DNA of 64,000 bases from Brevibacterium renqingii (GCF_017808105.1 NZ_JADBHF010000013.1:1-64000), one strand, 5' to 3'. Shown: positions 25,389 to 34,204, numbered from the stretch's first letter. Notes: a model not told the origin generated them from the letters alone. Numbers and translations: made by a program.

Positions 25389-27209
25389 TCAGCTCAGGTG
25401 ATGGACCTCCTGCAGTCCGTACACCGGAGTCTCGATCCCTTCGTAGCGGGCCTTGAGCTGGAGGGCCAGGTAGAGCGAGTAGTGCCGCGACTGGTGGAGA
25501 TTGCCGCCTTGGAACCACAGGTTCTCCTGCTGGGTGGGCTTCCACATATTGCGCTGCTCGCCCTCCCACGGGCCCGGGTCCTTCGTCGTCTCCGAGCCCA
25601 GGCCCCAGCACTTGCCGACCTTGTCCGCAGTCTCCTGGTCGACGAGGTCGGCGACCCAGCCGTTCATCGACCCGTACCCGGTGGCGTAGACGATGAGGTC
25701 GGCCGGCAGCTCGGTCCCGTCGTCGAGCACCACGGCGTCCTCGGTCAGGTGGTCGACCTGTCCCTTCGCCAGCTTGACCTTCCCATCTGCGACGAGTTCG
25801 GCCGATCCGACGTCGATGTAGTAGCCCGAGCCGCGACGCAGGTACTTGAGGAACAGACCGGACTCGTCGTCTCCGAAGTCGAGGTCGAAACCGGCATCCT
25901 CCATCCGCTGGTAGAAGTCCTTGTCGCGTTCCTTCATCTGGTCATAGAGCGGTATCTGGAACTCGTGCATGATCCGATAGGGCAGGGAAGCGAAGATGAG
26001 GTCCGCCTTCTCCGTCGTCACTCCGTTCGCCAGGGCCCGCTCCGAGTAGAGGTCGCCGAGGCCGATCTCCATGAGCGAATCGCTCTTGACGATGTGCGTG
26101 CTCGATCGCTGCACCATCGTGACATCGGCATCGTTCTCGTACAGTGCTCCGCAGATGTCGAAGGCCGAATTGTTGCTGCCGATGACGACGACCTTCTTCC
26201 CCGCGTAGGCGTCGGGGCCGGGATGCTGAGATGAATGCTGCTGCTCACCTTTGAACACGTCCGCGCCCGGGAACGTCGGAATGTTCGGTTTGCCCGACAT
26301 CCCCGTGGCCATCACCAGATGAGTCGGCCGCAGCGTAACCGCCTCGCCGTCACGGTCGACGTCCACGGTCCACTGGCCCGTCTCGTCGTCGTAGGTCGCC
26401 GAGGTGGCCGTCGTCGACGACCAGTAGGGAATCTCCATCACCTTCGTGTAGAACTCCAACCAGTCCGCGATCTTGTCCTTGGGTGCGAACACCGGCCAGT
26501 TGTCGGGGAACTTGAGATAGGGCAGGTGGTCGTACCACACAGGGTCGTGCAGGCACAGCGACTTGTACCGCGAGCGCCACTGATCCCCGGGCCTCTCCCA
26601 CCGATCGACGACGAGGGCGGGCACCCCGAGCTGACGCAGGCGAGCGCCGAGGGCGATCCCGCCCTGTCCCCCACCGACGACGAGGATGTAGGGATCGGCG
26701 GTCCTGCCCCAGGCCGCGTCCTCCTCGGCGAGTCGTTCCGACCAGCTCTTCCGTTCGGGATCGACGCCGTGCACCGCACCCTTGGGACGCCGTGTCCCCC
26801 GTGGCTCCTCATGGCCGGTGAGCTCCTGCAGCGCGGTGAGCACGGTCCAGGCCTTGGTGCCGTCCTCGTCGATGAGCCGGACGAGCCCCTTCCCCCGCCC
26901 CACCGAGGTGGTGAAGGTGAACCATGCTTCGGTCACTCCGTCCGCGGTGGCGGCGGGTTCGCTGAGTTCGAATTCGGCAGGAGAGACCCGGTCGAGATTG
27001 TGGGTCAGCAGATCGGCGACCCCGTCGGGATTCTCGACCGTCTTGAGGTTCCAGGTGAAGGACACCAGGTCCCGCCAATAGCTGGCGGCGGCGAACATCC
27101 CGGCCGCGGCCGGGATATCACGGCGGCTGAGCGCGGACTCGAAATCCTGCAGCCACCTCGTGGCGATGTCGTCGGCGGTCAGCTGCGGTCGTTCGATCGT
27201 CGTGGTCAT
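25389..27209 (-). CDS. Flavin-containing monooxygenase with N-terminal NTF2/SnoaL-like domain
   Basis: A 606-aa NAD(P)H- and FAD-dependent oxygenase. Residues about 10-130 resemble a SnoaL/NTF2-like domain. The FAD site is ILVVGGGQGGIALGARL (about 170), the NADPH site VVVIGSNNSAFDICGAL (about 345), and FKGEQQHSSQHPG is the FMO fingerprint FxGxxxHxxx. DLIVYATGY matches the late ATG motif. ATG 27209 has GAGGAGG upstream. It is divergent from a GAF-domain regulator that probably controls it. Candidates are Baeyer-Villiger or N/S-oxidation of a small organic compound; the fungal/plant YUCCA-like layout is another relative. Confidence 0.87.
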   Translation of the reverse strand: MTTTIERPQLTADDIATRWLQDFESALSRRDIPAAAGMFAAASYWRDLVSFTWNLKTVENPDGVADLLTHNLDRVSPAEFELSEPAATADGVTEAWFTFTTSVGRGKGLVRLIDEDGTKAWTVLTALQELTGHEEPRGTRRPKGAVHGVDPERKSWSERLAEEDAAWGRTADPYILVVGGGQGGIALGARLRQLGVPALVVDRWERPGDQWRSRYKSLCLHDPVWYDHLPYLKFPDNWPVFAPKDKIADWLEFYTKVMEIPYWSSTTATSATYDDETGQWTVDVDRDGEAVTLRPTHLVMATGMSGKPNIPTFPGADVFKGEQQHSSQHPGPDAYAGKKVVVIGSNNSAFDICGALYENDADVTMVQRSSTHIVKSDSLMEIGLGDLYSERALANGVTTEKADLIFASLPYRIMHEFQIPLYDQMKERDKDFYQRMEDAGFDLDFGDDESGLFLKYLRRGSGYYIDVGSAELVADGKVKLAKGQVDHLTEDAVVLDDGTELPADLIVYATGYGSMNGWVADLVDQETADKVGKCWGLGSETTKDPGPWEGEQRNMWKPTQQENLWFQGGNLHQSRHYSLYLALQLKARYEGIETPVYGLQEVHHLS

Positions 27210-27269
27210 CTCATTCCTCCTCATTGAGTACAGTGAGTCCAAGCTATGCCGAGAGCACGTGCGCGGGAA

Positions 27270-27288
27270 GAGTTGCATCGAGTTGCAT
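27270..27288. promoter_or_regulatory. Tandem GAGTTGCAT repeat in the divergent promoter region
   Basis: GAGTTGCAT occurs at 27270-27278 and again at 27280-27288, one helical turn apart, midway between the monooxygenase and its presumed regulator. This geometry suits an activator contacting one DNA face. Confidence 0.4.
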
Positions 27289-27361
27289 GAGGCGGATGAG
27301 CACTGTGAGGTGCGGCCGCATCGTCCGAGCCGATTCCATGGTCAGGGACTGCGTCTCTGCC

Positions 27362-27367
27362 TATACT
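27362..27367 (+). promoter_or_regulatory. Candidate -10 of a leaderless GAF-regulator transcript
   Basis: TATACT ends 6 bp before the ATG at 27374 and there is no Shine-Dalgarno sequence, which fits a leaderless mRNA. Confidence 0.5.
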
Positions 27368-27373
27368 CGTCTC

Positions 27374-28573
27374 ATGCCTCAGCCGGACCTGGCGCATCTC
27401 GCCAGAGATCTGACACGCATTCACGATGCTGTGATCACCGGGGCCCCGCCGCCGGTGCAACCGCGCGCGCTCGTCAGGCGCTCGTGGGAGCGAATGCTGC
27501 GCTTGGGCCTCGACCCCGCCGGGGCCAACCGCCGAGTCGTCGATGATGATGCGAAGATCGAGTCCCGCCGACAGCGTTCGAAGCTGCGGCTGGTCGTCGA
27601 AGAGATGAAGTCCGTTCTGCTGAGAGCCCCCGACGCCGCGCCCTACATCCTCGTCGTCACCGATGCCGAGGGCGTCATCCTGTGGCGTGACGGTGCCGCC
27701 TCTGCTCGCCGTCAGGCCGATGATCTCGGCTTCGTCGAGGGGGCGCACTGGTCCGAGTCGGTGGTCGGCACGAACGCCATCGGCACTGCCCTGACCGAGG
27801 AATCTTCCGTCCAGCTGTTCTCCGCCGAGCACTTCGAGTCCACCCAGCACCCGTGGTACTGCAGCGCCGTGCCGGTGCATGATCCGCACGACGGAACCCT
27901 CCTGGGCGTCGTCGATATCAGCGGGCCGGCGCTCACCCTCCACCCGGCGGTGCGGTCACTGGTCACGACTGCGGTGCGGCTGGCCGAGGCGCGGTTGATG
28001 ATCGTCCAGCAGGAGCAGCTGAACAGCCTGCGCGACCGCATGTCCGCCATGCTCGCCGGCACACCGGGTCCCGCGTTGGTCGTCGACGAAGAGGGCTGGG
28101 TCGCCTATCAGCAGGGGGTCCGCAGCCGCGACCGCATCGAAGCGCCCGCGGCCGACCGCTCGATCCTCATCCCCGGTGCGGGGCTGTGCCTGCCGGAGAA
28201 GATCACCGGCGGCTGGCTGCTGCGCCCCTCCGGCACCGAGGCTGATCGGCCGGTCCTGGTCACGCTCAGGCTCTCGGCTCACCCGGCCGTACTCGAGATC
28301 GACTCGGACACCGAGCCGCTGACGATCCCGCTCACTCCTCGCAGGGCGCAGGTCCTCGCCGCGATCACCGAGGCCGGGGCGGCGGGCATCAGCGCATCCC
28401 AGCTCAGCCGAAAGCTCTACGGCGACGCCGATCATCTGGTGACCGTGCGTGCCGAGATCTCGCGGGTGCGCCGCTCGGTCGGCGCCCTCCTCGCCACTCA
28501 GCCGTATCGTTGGGCCGAAGGAGTGCTCGCGCGGCTCGACGGTCCCGACTCCGCCTCCAGCGGGTCCTGCTGA
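27374..28573 (+). CDS. GAF-domain transcriptional regulator (AcoR-like without AAA+ domain)
   Basis: A 399-aa regulator. The N-terminal part resembles AcoR/MimR-type activators (RRSWERMLRLGLDP, then a GAF domain with FVEGAHWSESVVGTNAIGTAL and QHPWYCSAVPVHDPHDGTLLGVVDISG). It lacks the sigma-54 AAA+ domain. It ends in a winged-helix-like DNA-binding segment (TPRRAQVLAAITEAGAAGIS, SQLSRKLYGDADHLVTVRAE). Such proteins in actinobacteria sense small organic molecules and activate neighbouring oxidative genes. The adjacent divergent monooxygenase is the likely target. The start is set by the TATACT box. Confidence 0.85.
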   Translation: MPQPDLAHLARDLTRIHDAVITGAPPPVQPRALVRRSWERMLRLGLDPAGANRRVVDDDAKIESRRQRSKLRLVVEEMKSVLLRAPDAAPYILVVTDAEGVILWRDGAASARRQADDLGFVEGAHWSESVVGTNAIGTALTEESSVQLFSAEHFESTQHPWYCSAVPVHDPHDGTLLGVVDISGPALTLHPAVRSLVTTAVRLAEARLMIVQQEQLNSLRDRMSAMLAGTPGPALVVDEEGWVAYQQGVRSRDRIEAPAADRSILIPGAGLCLPEKITGGWLLRPSGTEADRPVLVTLRLSAHPAVLEIDSDTEPLTIPLTPRRAQVLAAITEAGAAGISASQLSRKLYGDADHLVTVRAEISRVRRSVGALLATQPYRWAEGVLARLDGPDSASSGSC

Positions 28574-28592
28574 TCAGGGCTGATCGGTTCGA

Positions 28593-29510
28593 TCAGGACT
28601 GGGAGTTCGCACCCCACACGAGAGCGGCGAACTCGCACCGGACTCTCAGTTCGAAATCCTCGGTGAGCACTCGAGCGAAATCCGCGGCATCTGTGATCGT
28701 CCGTTCCCGACGCTCGGGCACCGCACCGCGGCGGACGTACCGCAGCTGTCGCCCCTCCACGGTCAGCTTTCCGCCATCGGGCAGAGACCGAGCGAGAACC
28801 GGTGGACCTGTGAAACGGGTTCCCGGTTTCGTCGAGGTGTACCAGTTCGAGACCTCGATGTCCGAACGCTGTCGGGGCCTATCGGCGAAGGCGTAGACAT
28901 TGCGGAAGTCCTGGTCATCGCTGGTCCGGGACTGGAGAACCCATTCGCTCTCGGCACGCATGGCAGGTTCGAGCGCCGATTCCGCCCGGGCGATGCGATG
29001 CTCCCCGCGCACGGTCGCCCGCGCTTCTCCGGACAGAGGCAGCGCACACTCGGGAGTGCCGCCGCCGAAGCCCGGATCGACGAGGTACCGCTGGGAACCG
29101 AGCCCGACGATCGTCGCTTGGTGGGTCAGCCCTGCGGGCTCGACGCGTCCGGCGCCGAGGTGGACACGCGCCAGCACCGGATAGACGGCAAGCCCCAGCT
29201 CCGCGAGGATCCCACGCATGAGCACCGCATGTTCGTGGCAGTACCCGCCGCGACGACCCCCGAGGAGTTTGTCAGCGACCTCGTCGAGGGAGACGGAGAC
29301 GGCTCGGATTTCGCCGCGAGCACGCGCAGCCACGACGTCGAGATTCTCGAAGCAGATCGCGTGGATGTGCGCGCGGAGCAGATCGTCGAGGAGTTCGACG
29401 ACCTGTCCCGAGGCCCCTCCGGCCCGCTGGCGCAGCTCGGGCACGGAGGCCTCAAGACCGAGCCGTTCGATATATCGTTCCAGCAGCGAGGACGCCATGG
29501 TCGTCGTCAT
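28593..29510 (-). CDS. nat: Arylamine N-acetyltransferase
   Basis: A 305-aa acyltransferase using acetyl-CoA to acetylate arylamines or hydrazines. The catalytic triad is visible: Cys91 in GGRRGGYCHEHAVLMR, His in GLTHQATIVGLGSQRY and Asp in LVDPGFGG. The N-terminal YIERLGLEASVPELRQ is also typical. ATG 29510 has GAGGAG 8 bp upstream; ATG four codons later is possible. It ends 19 bp from the convergent GAF-regulator gene. Confidence 0.92.
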   Translation of the reverse strand: MTTTMASSLLERYIERLGLEASVPELRQRAGGASGQVVELLDDLLRAHIHAICFENLDVVAARARGEIRAVSVSLDEVADKLLGGRRGGYCHEHAVLMRGILAELGLAVYPVLARVHLGAGRVEPAGLTHQATIVGLGSQRYLVDPGFGGGTPECALPLSGEARATVRGEHRIARAESALEPAMRAESEWVLQSRTSDDQDFRNVYAFADRPRQRSDIEVSNWYTSTKPGTRFTGPPVLARSLPDGGKLTVEGRQLRYVRRGAVPERRERTITDAADFARVLTEDFELRVRCEFAALVWGANSQS

Positions 29511-29595
29511 CGAGTGGTCTCCTCTCGTGCTCCGCAGAGTCGGCACATCAGTTTCCGGCTCTCAGCCTAGTCCGCGAAAACCGTGTGGGCCCCGG

Positions 29596-30009
29596 TCACT
29601 CCTCGCCCGCGCCCCGGTACGTTCCGATGCACCAGAGCACTCCCTCGGGGTCCTGCACACAGAAGTCGAGTGAGCCGTAGTCCTGCTCGGTCAGGCCCAT
29701 GACTACGGTGGCCCCGGCACTGATCGCACGATGGTAGAGCTCCTCGACGTTGCTTGCCGCAACGTAGACCGAGCCGGAGGCGACACCGGTCTTCGTCATC
29801 ACACCCCCGTCGTCGCGGGCCGAGCCGAGCATGATGCCTCCGCCTTCGGGCCAGGCCAGTTCGGCATGGTCGACCCGCTGCGGGTCGTCGGCGTTCGCGT
29901 ACTCGACCACGACCTCGAATCCGAAGGCCTCCCGCAGGAAGGCGATTGCACCCTTCGCATCCCGATAGCGGAAGGTCGGCCAGATGTTCGCTGCGGTTCC
30001 ATTCGACAT
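29596..30009 (-). CDS. VOC family (glyoxalase/bleomycin resistance-like) protein
   Basis: A 137-aa protein with two beta-alpha-beta-beta-beta modules: IWPTFRYRDAKGAIAFLREA, then GSVYVAASNVEELYHRAISA and FCVQDPEGVLWCIGTYRG. It resembles PhnB/YdeK-like VOC proteins of unknown substrate. ATG 30009 has AGGAG 6 bp upstream. It is downstream of and on the same strand as an AraC-type regulator with a 126-bp gap, so common control is possible but not shown. Confidence 0.82.
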   Translation of the reverse strand: MSNGTAANIWPTFRYRDAKGAIAFLREAFGFEVVVEYANADDPQRVDHAELAWPEGGGIMLGSARDDGGVMTKTGVASGSVYVAASNVEELYHRAISAGATVVMGLTEQDYGSLDFCVQDPEGVLWCIGTYRGAGEE

Positions 30010-30135
30010 GTCAGCTCCTAGAATTCGCTCGTCATCGGACAGCCGTCTGCTGTCCCGTGCTTCCATCATGGATCGACCGCCTCGGCGAGGTCTTGGACAA
30101 ATGGGAACTGCGGAAAATCATGCCCGGCATCCGAT

Positions 30136-30972
30136 CTATCGGTTCGTCCCCGGAACGTCACTGCGGAACTTGCGCACGACAGGGTCCTCTTTCAGCCACT
30201 GTCGCGGGCTCGTGCCGGTCAGTGACTTGAAATCACGGTTGAGATGGGACTGGTCGGCATAGCCGCACACTGCCGCGATCTCGGCCAGCGAAGCTCCGCC
30301 GGTGTCGATCATTCTTCTGGCTCGGTCGAAGCGCATGACCCGCGCCGTATCCTTGACCCCGATGCCGAATTCCGCGCGGAACCGGCCGTTGAGATGTCGC
30401 CGGCTCCACCCGATCCGGTCGGCGAGGAGTGCGACCGGAACCTGTCCGTGACAGTCCGCGATGTGCTTCCAGGACTCAACCATTTCCGCGCGCGGTCGTG
30501 CTTCCTCGTCGACGGCGCGCAGGAGCACCTCGTCGATGACGTCGAAACGGGCCGCCCAAGTCATTGCGGAGTTGACTCGCTCGTGGAGCTCGGCGGCGAT
30601 GGGCGCTGAGATGTCGCCGAGCTCGGCGCTGCGGTGGGCGAACTCGACCGCCGGGGCATCGAAGAGGATCCGCGGGGCGAAAGGGGTGAAGTTGATCTGG
30701 ATGCCGGTCATTGCCCCGTTGTGCCGGATGTGCGTCGCTCGGAGGTGAAGCCCGGCCAGCAGGACATCGAAGTCCTCGACCGCCCCGGTCTCCGGGTCCC
30801 ACTGCCGCAGCGGCTCGTCGATCGAGACGATGAACGTCATCGCGCCCGATGGCAGACCCAGGTGCGTCCCTGCGGGGACGCCCGAGATGTCGTAGCCGAC
30901 GTAGTCACCGACATAGGGCCGCAGACGCGGGTGCGGGCTGCGGATGAGTTCGTCGACAGGTGCCGCAGTCAT
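30136..30972 (-). CDS. AraC family transcriptional regulator
   Basis: A 278-aa regulator. The N-terminal cupin-like effector half starts MTAAPVDELIRSPHPRLRPY. The C-terminal AraC DNA-binding domain has VPVALLADRIGWSRRHLNGR and the second helix-turn-helix LAEIAAVCGYADQSHLNRDF with KSLTGTSPRQW. The frame is open far upstream across the MFS gene, but the true ATG is 30972, which lies 6 bp after a TACACT box (leaderless). Its target is unknown; the VOC gene downstream is a candidate. Confidence 0.9.
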   Translation of the reverse strand: MTAAPVDELIRSPHPRLRPYVGDYVGYDISGVPAGTHLGLPSGAMTFIVSIDEPLRQWDPETGAVEDFDVLLAGLHLRATHIRHNGAMTGIQINFTPFAPRILFDAPAVEFAHRSAELGDISAPIAAELHERVNSAMTWAARFDVIDEVLLRAVDEEARPRAEMVESWKHIADCHGQVPVALLADRIGWSRRHLNGRFRAEFGIGVKDTARVMRFDRARRMIDTGGASLAEIAAVCGYADQSHLNRDFKSLTGTSPRQWLKEDPVVRKFRSDVPGTNR

Positions 30973-30978
30973 GCACAC

Positions 30979-30984
30979 AGTGTA
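30979..30984 (-). promoter_or_regulatory. Candidate -10 of a leaderless araC-type transcript
   Basis: On the minus strand TACACT ends 6 bases before the ATG at 30972, with no ribosome-binding sequence. It lies in the 44-bp gap behind the MFS gene, so the regulator has its own promoter. Confidence 0.5.
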
Positions 30985-31016
30985 ATCCCACAGCTGAGCG
31001 GCCGGCCGGAAGGTTC

Positions 31017-32369
31017 TCAGCCGCGCACCAGCACCTCGCGAGTGTGGGCGCTCCGGGCACGGACGTGGCGGTCCTGGCTGGCGAATGCGCCGCTGACCAG
31101 CTGGAGGACGAGCAGGGCGAGGAGTGCGATCAACGGTGCGGTCCATGAACCGGTGACCGTGTGCAGCCATCCCAGGCCGAGGGGTCCGAGACCGGCGAAG
31201 AGATAGCCGAAGCCCTGCGCCATGGTCGAGACATGACCGGTGTGGTGAGCGTCCGGGGACCGCCACACGATGTAGGACAGCGACAGGCTGATCGCCGCGC
31301 CCTGCCCCATCCCGAGCAGTGTCATCCACACATAGGCTCCCGCCACGGGTGCGACCAGCAGACCGGCGAACCCGGCACCGACGAGAACCGAGGCGGCGGC
31401 CACGCCGATCCACCGAGGCCGCAGCCGCTGAGCGATCGATGGAGTGAAGAGGCAGGTGAGGATCGCCGGGAAGGCGGAGAAGGAGAGCATCCACCCGGCA
31501 CGATCGGCGGCCATGCCGCTGTCCTGGAAGATCACAGGCACCCAGGTCAGCGCCGCGTAGTAGCTCATCGACTGCAGCCCCATGAAGCCGGTGACCGCCC
31601 AGGCGATGGGATCGGTGAGGATCGAGCGGAAGGACGGTTCCCCGATCTCGCTGGGCGAGTCCGCCGTCGCGTCCGAGCCCGCGACTGCGCCCGCGCCCGA
31701 GAAGCTCGCCGGGCGCCGCAGCATCTGCGGAATCCACAGCAGTGCGGCCAGAACAGCCGGGACCGCCCAGATGCCGAGCGCCCAACGCCAGGATCCGCCG
31801 ACGGCCGACATGATCGGCACCGTCAGTCCGGAGGCGAGCGCCGCGCCGAGGAACAGCGCCGTCGAGTACAGCCCCATCATCAGACCGGCACGATGCGAGA
31901 AGTCGCTCTTGATCGCCGTCGGCAGCAGCACATTGCCGACAGCGATGGCCGCGCCGACGAGCACCGTACCGGAGAAGAGCGCGAGCAGACTCGGCTGCAG
32001 TCGCAGGGCGATGCCGGCGGCGAGGACGATCATGAGGATCCCGAGCACCCGGTGCATGCCGAACCGACGCGTGAGACCCGGAGTGAGGAACGCGAACGCA
32101 CCGAACGCGAAGACCGGGATCGTCGTCAGCAGACTGCCGACCGTGGCGCTGAGACGGAGATCGTCGAGGATGTCCCCGAGGACCGGTCCCACCGAGGCGA
32201 CCCCGATGCGCAGGTTGAGCCCGATGAGGATGAGCCCGGCCCCGAGGACCAGCAGACCGAGCCGACTCCGATCGCCGCCAGGTGCCGTCCGCCGAGGCGG
32301 TGCGACGAGGACGCTGCCCTCCTCGGTGCGGGAGGGTTCCGGGTCGGTGTTCGGGTCGAGTCTCTTCAT
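31017..32369 (-). CDS. CynX/NimT family MFS transporter
   Basis: A 450-aa major facilitator with 12 predicted helices. LILIGLNLRIGVASVGPVLG, FGAFAFLTPGLTRRFGMHRV and TWVPVIFQDSGMAADRAGWM are characteristic of the CynX/NimT group, which exports 2-nitroimidazoles or moves cyanate-like small molecules. ATG 32369 has AAAGGATG upstream. The divergent gene at 32457 is an AraC regulator of the NimR type, the same pairing as nimT-nimR in Escherichia coli. Confidence 0.85.
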   Translation of the reverse strand: MKRLDPNTDPEPSRTEEGSVLVAPPRRTAPGGDRSRLGLLVLGAGLILIGLNLRIGVASVGPVLGDILDDLRLSATVGSLLTTIPVFAFGAFAFLTPGLTRRFGMHRVLGILMIVLAAGIALRLQPSLLALFSGTVLVGAAIAVGNVLLPTAIKSDFSHRAGLMMGLYSTALFLGAALASGLTVPIMSAVGGSWRWALGIWAVPAVLAALLWIPQMLRRPASFSGAGAVAGSDATADSPSEIGEPSFRSILTDPIAWAVTGFMGLQSMSYYAALTWVPVIFQDSGMAADRAGWMLSFSAFPAILTCLFTPSIAQRLRPRWIGVAAASVLVGAGFAGLLVAPVAGAYVWMTLLGMGQGAAISLSLSYIVWRSPDAHHTGHVSTMAQGFGYLFAGLGPLGLGWLHTVTGSWTAPLIALLALLVLQLVSGAFASQDRHVRARSAHTREVLVRG

Positions 32370-32420
32370 TGCATCCTTTTCGTTCTGTCCGGTCCTTCGG
32401 TACTCCCCCATTCAAACGGG

Positions 32421-32448
32421 CCCCGCCTCGGCGGGGAACCATTAAACT
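32421..32448. promoter_or_regulatory. Divergent promoter element between NimT- and NimR-like genes
   Basis: CCCCGCCTCGGCGGGG (32421-32436) is a 7-bp-arm hairpin. TAAACT (32443-32448) ends 8 bp before the ATG of the regulator gene, which lacks a Shine-Dalgarno site, so a near-leaderless transcript is likely. Confidence 0.4.
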
Positions 32449-32456
32449 GACTGCAA

Positions 32457-33209
32457 ATGGACAAATTCAGCCACGAATCCCTCAGTCCGGAACTCATCCA
32501 CCTACTCGGCCACGATGAGCGGACGCCGGCGCACACCCACGACCTCGGGCATCTGGTGTATCCGGCGACGGGGGTGCTGTCCCTGGTGACCAGTGAAGGC
32601 TCGTGGATCGCGCCGTCGAATCGCGTCGTCTGGGTGCCTGCGGAGTTCGAGCATCAGCACCGGGCGCATGGGGCTGCGGACATGCGCGTGGTCTTCCTCC
32701 CCGAACAGATGGCCGAGGCCCTCGTCGCTCGGCCCGCCGTGTTGGCGACGACCCCGCTGGCCACGGAGGCCATGTTGGCTCTGACGGGCCCGCGGCGCCG
32801 GTCGAAGGCGAGCACGGACCGGCTGCGTCTCGTCATCATCGACGAGCTGACGGCCACCGGCGAGCAGCCGCTGCATCTGCCCGAGCCCCATGATGATCGG
32901 CTGCTGGCCGTGACGAAGCTCGTCGAGGAGGACCTGGCGAATCCGGTGTCTCTGGCCGAGCTCGGCCATCAGGTCGGAGCGAGCGAGCGGACCCTGTCGC
33001 GTCTGTTCCAACGGGAGACCGGAATGACGTTCCGCCAGTGGCGATCGGAGCTGCGAGTCCATCGGGCGCTGCTGCTCCTGGCCGATGGGCTGAGCGTCTA
33101 CGACACCGCCGCCGAATGCGGTTGGGCCAACCCTGGCTCGTTCATCACCGCCTTCACCTCTCTGGTCGGGATGAGCCCGGGTCGGTACCAGCACTCCCTG
33201 CGCGACTGA
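32457..33209 (+). CDS. AraC family regulator, NimR-like
   Basis: A 250-aa protein with a cupin sensor (ERTPAHTHDLGHLVYPATGV, residues about 20-90) and a C-terminal AraC domain. The domain has SLAELGHQVGASERTLSRLF then QRETGMTFRQWRSEL, and DTAAECGWANPGSFITAFTS. This architecture matches the NimR/YeaM group that controls a divergent NimT exporter. It probably represses or activates the MFS gene at 31017-32369. The start ATG follows a TAAACT box closely. Confidence 0.87.
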   Translation: MDKFSHESLSPELIHLLGHDERTPAHTHDLGHLVYPATGVLSLVTSEGSWIAPSNRVVWVPAEFEHQHRAHGAADMRVVFLPEQMAEALVARPAVLATTPLATEAMLALTGPRRRSKASTDRLRLVIIDELTATGEQPLHLPEPHDDRLLAVTKLVEEDLANPVSLAELGHQVGASERTLSRLFQRETGMTFRQWRSELRVHRALLLLADGLSVYDTAAECGWANPGSFITAFTSLVGMSPGRYQHSLRD

Positions 33210-33310
33210 ACCCGGCCCGATATGTAGGCCGCCCTTCCGCCCTTCGGTTGACCGACGGGTCTATGCTGGCAGCAGATCCCTCGCATTCATCGAGTTACGG
33301 GAGGCTGGCA

Positions 33311-33589
33311 ATGGCCGAAGAAGAGATCGAGATCGAACTGCAGGACACCGGCGAGTTCCTCGCCCTCATCCACACGGCCACCGGCACCGATGAGCTCGTC
33401 CTCATGCTTGCCGACGTCGACGACGCCTCCGAGGGGGTCCTGCACAACGATGAGGAGACCGCCCGCGCCGTGGTCGAGTTCATGCTCAGCCATCAGGCGT
33501 CGGGCGATCTGCCGGACCGGATCGACATCGTCGACATCACCGCAGCCTACGACGGAGCCGTCGAGTCCATCCGCAAGCTGCGCGACTGA
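33311..33589 (+). CDS. Conserved hypothetical acidic protein
   Basis: A 92-aa protein (MAEEEIEIELQDTGEFLALI) with no recognised domain, rich in Asp/Glu, without signal peptide or membrane segment. ATG 33311 is well supported by GGGAGG 7 bp upstream and a TATGCT box near 33262. A chance frame is unlikely given these signals and the balanced composition, but no function can be assigned. Confidence 0.65.
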   Translation: MAEEEIEIELQDTGEFLALIHTATGTDELVLMLADVDDASEGVLHNDEETARAVVEFMLSHQASGDLPDRIDIVDITAAYDGAVESIRKLRD

Positions 33590-33623
33590 GCCGCGGCCCT
33601 GGCCCCACGTCCAGCAGCGGCGT

Positions 33624-33675
33624 ATCGTGCGAGACAGACACGGCTGACGAGCAGACGTCAGACTAATCGCACGAT
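33624..33675. promoter_or_regulatory. Inverted repeat upstream of the AhpD-like gene
   Basis: ATCGTGCGA (33624-33632) and TCGCACGAT (33667-33675) are perfect complements 34 bp apart. The right arm ends 18 bp before the AhpD-like start. It could be an operator or the terminator of the preceding gene. Confidence 0.35.
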
Positions 33676-33693
33676 GTGAAGAAGATGATGCAC

Positions 33694-34137
33694 ATGTCCG
33701 ACACCCAGCGCCTGAACATCCTGGCAGTCGACGAGGCGGCCTACCAGCCGCTCTACTCATTGGAGAAGTACATCCACCGAGGCAGCCTCGGCGAGGGGCT
33801 GCTGTCCCTGATCAAATTGCGCGCTTCCCAGCTCAACGGTTGCGCCTACTGCCTGAATATGCACGCAGGTGAGGCCCGGAAGGCCGAGGTCGATCAGGTC
33901 AAGGTCGACGTCCTCGCGGGATGGAAGGAAGCGACCTCTGTCTACAGCGACCGTGAGCAGGCGGCGCTGCGCATGACCGAGGAGGTCACGCACATCGCCG
34001 ACGGCGTCTCGGACGAGACCTGGAAGGCCGCCGCTGCCGTCTTCTCCGAACAGGAGATGGTCGAGCTGCTCATGGCGATCTCAGCGATCAACGTCTGGAA
34101 CCGCCTCGCTGTGAGCACCCACCAGCACCTGGACTGA
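33694..34137 (+). CDS. AhpD-like carboxymuconolactone decarboxylase family protein
   Basis: A 147-aa all-helical protein of the CMD/AhpD family, many members of which are thiol peroxidases. The redox motif is QLNGCAYCLNMHAGEARK with Cys50, Cys53 and His57. In-frame GTG/ATG codons at 33676, 33685 and 33688 are alternative starts; 33694 places GAAGAAG at a workable distance. The stop codon lies within the first copy of the 49-bp repeat that flanks the second tct operon. Confidence 0.87.
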   Translation: MSDTQRLNILAVDEAAYQPLYSLEKYIHRGSLGEGLLSLIKLRASQLNGCAYCLNMHAGEARKAEVDQVKVDVLAGWKEATSVYSDREQAALRMTEEVTHIADGVSDETWKAAAAVFSEQEMVELLMAISAINVWNRLAVSTHQHLD

Positions 34138-34182
34138 ACGTCCGGCCCGGTAGTGCCGTCTGTCGGAACGAACCGGGCCGTG
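34134..34182 (+). repeat. 49-bp direct repeat, left copy (contains a hairpin)
   Basis: The 49 bp from 34134 match 37367-37415 at 46 positions (differences at 34151, 34152 and 34173-34175 region). It includes CGGCCCGGT (34143-34151) and ACCGGGCCG (34172-34180), a 9-bp stem likely to terminate the AhpD-like gene. The two copies bracket the second tct operon. Confidence 0.9.
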
Positions 34183-34204
34183 TACAGGCGCGGTCACCCG
34201 CGTT

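Noticed and set aside
30973..32442. Upstream part of a frame that would fuse to the AraC regulator at 30136-30972
   Set aside because: This part is out of frame with and overlaps the CynX/NimT-type transporter; the AraC start at 30972 has its own promoter.
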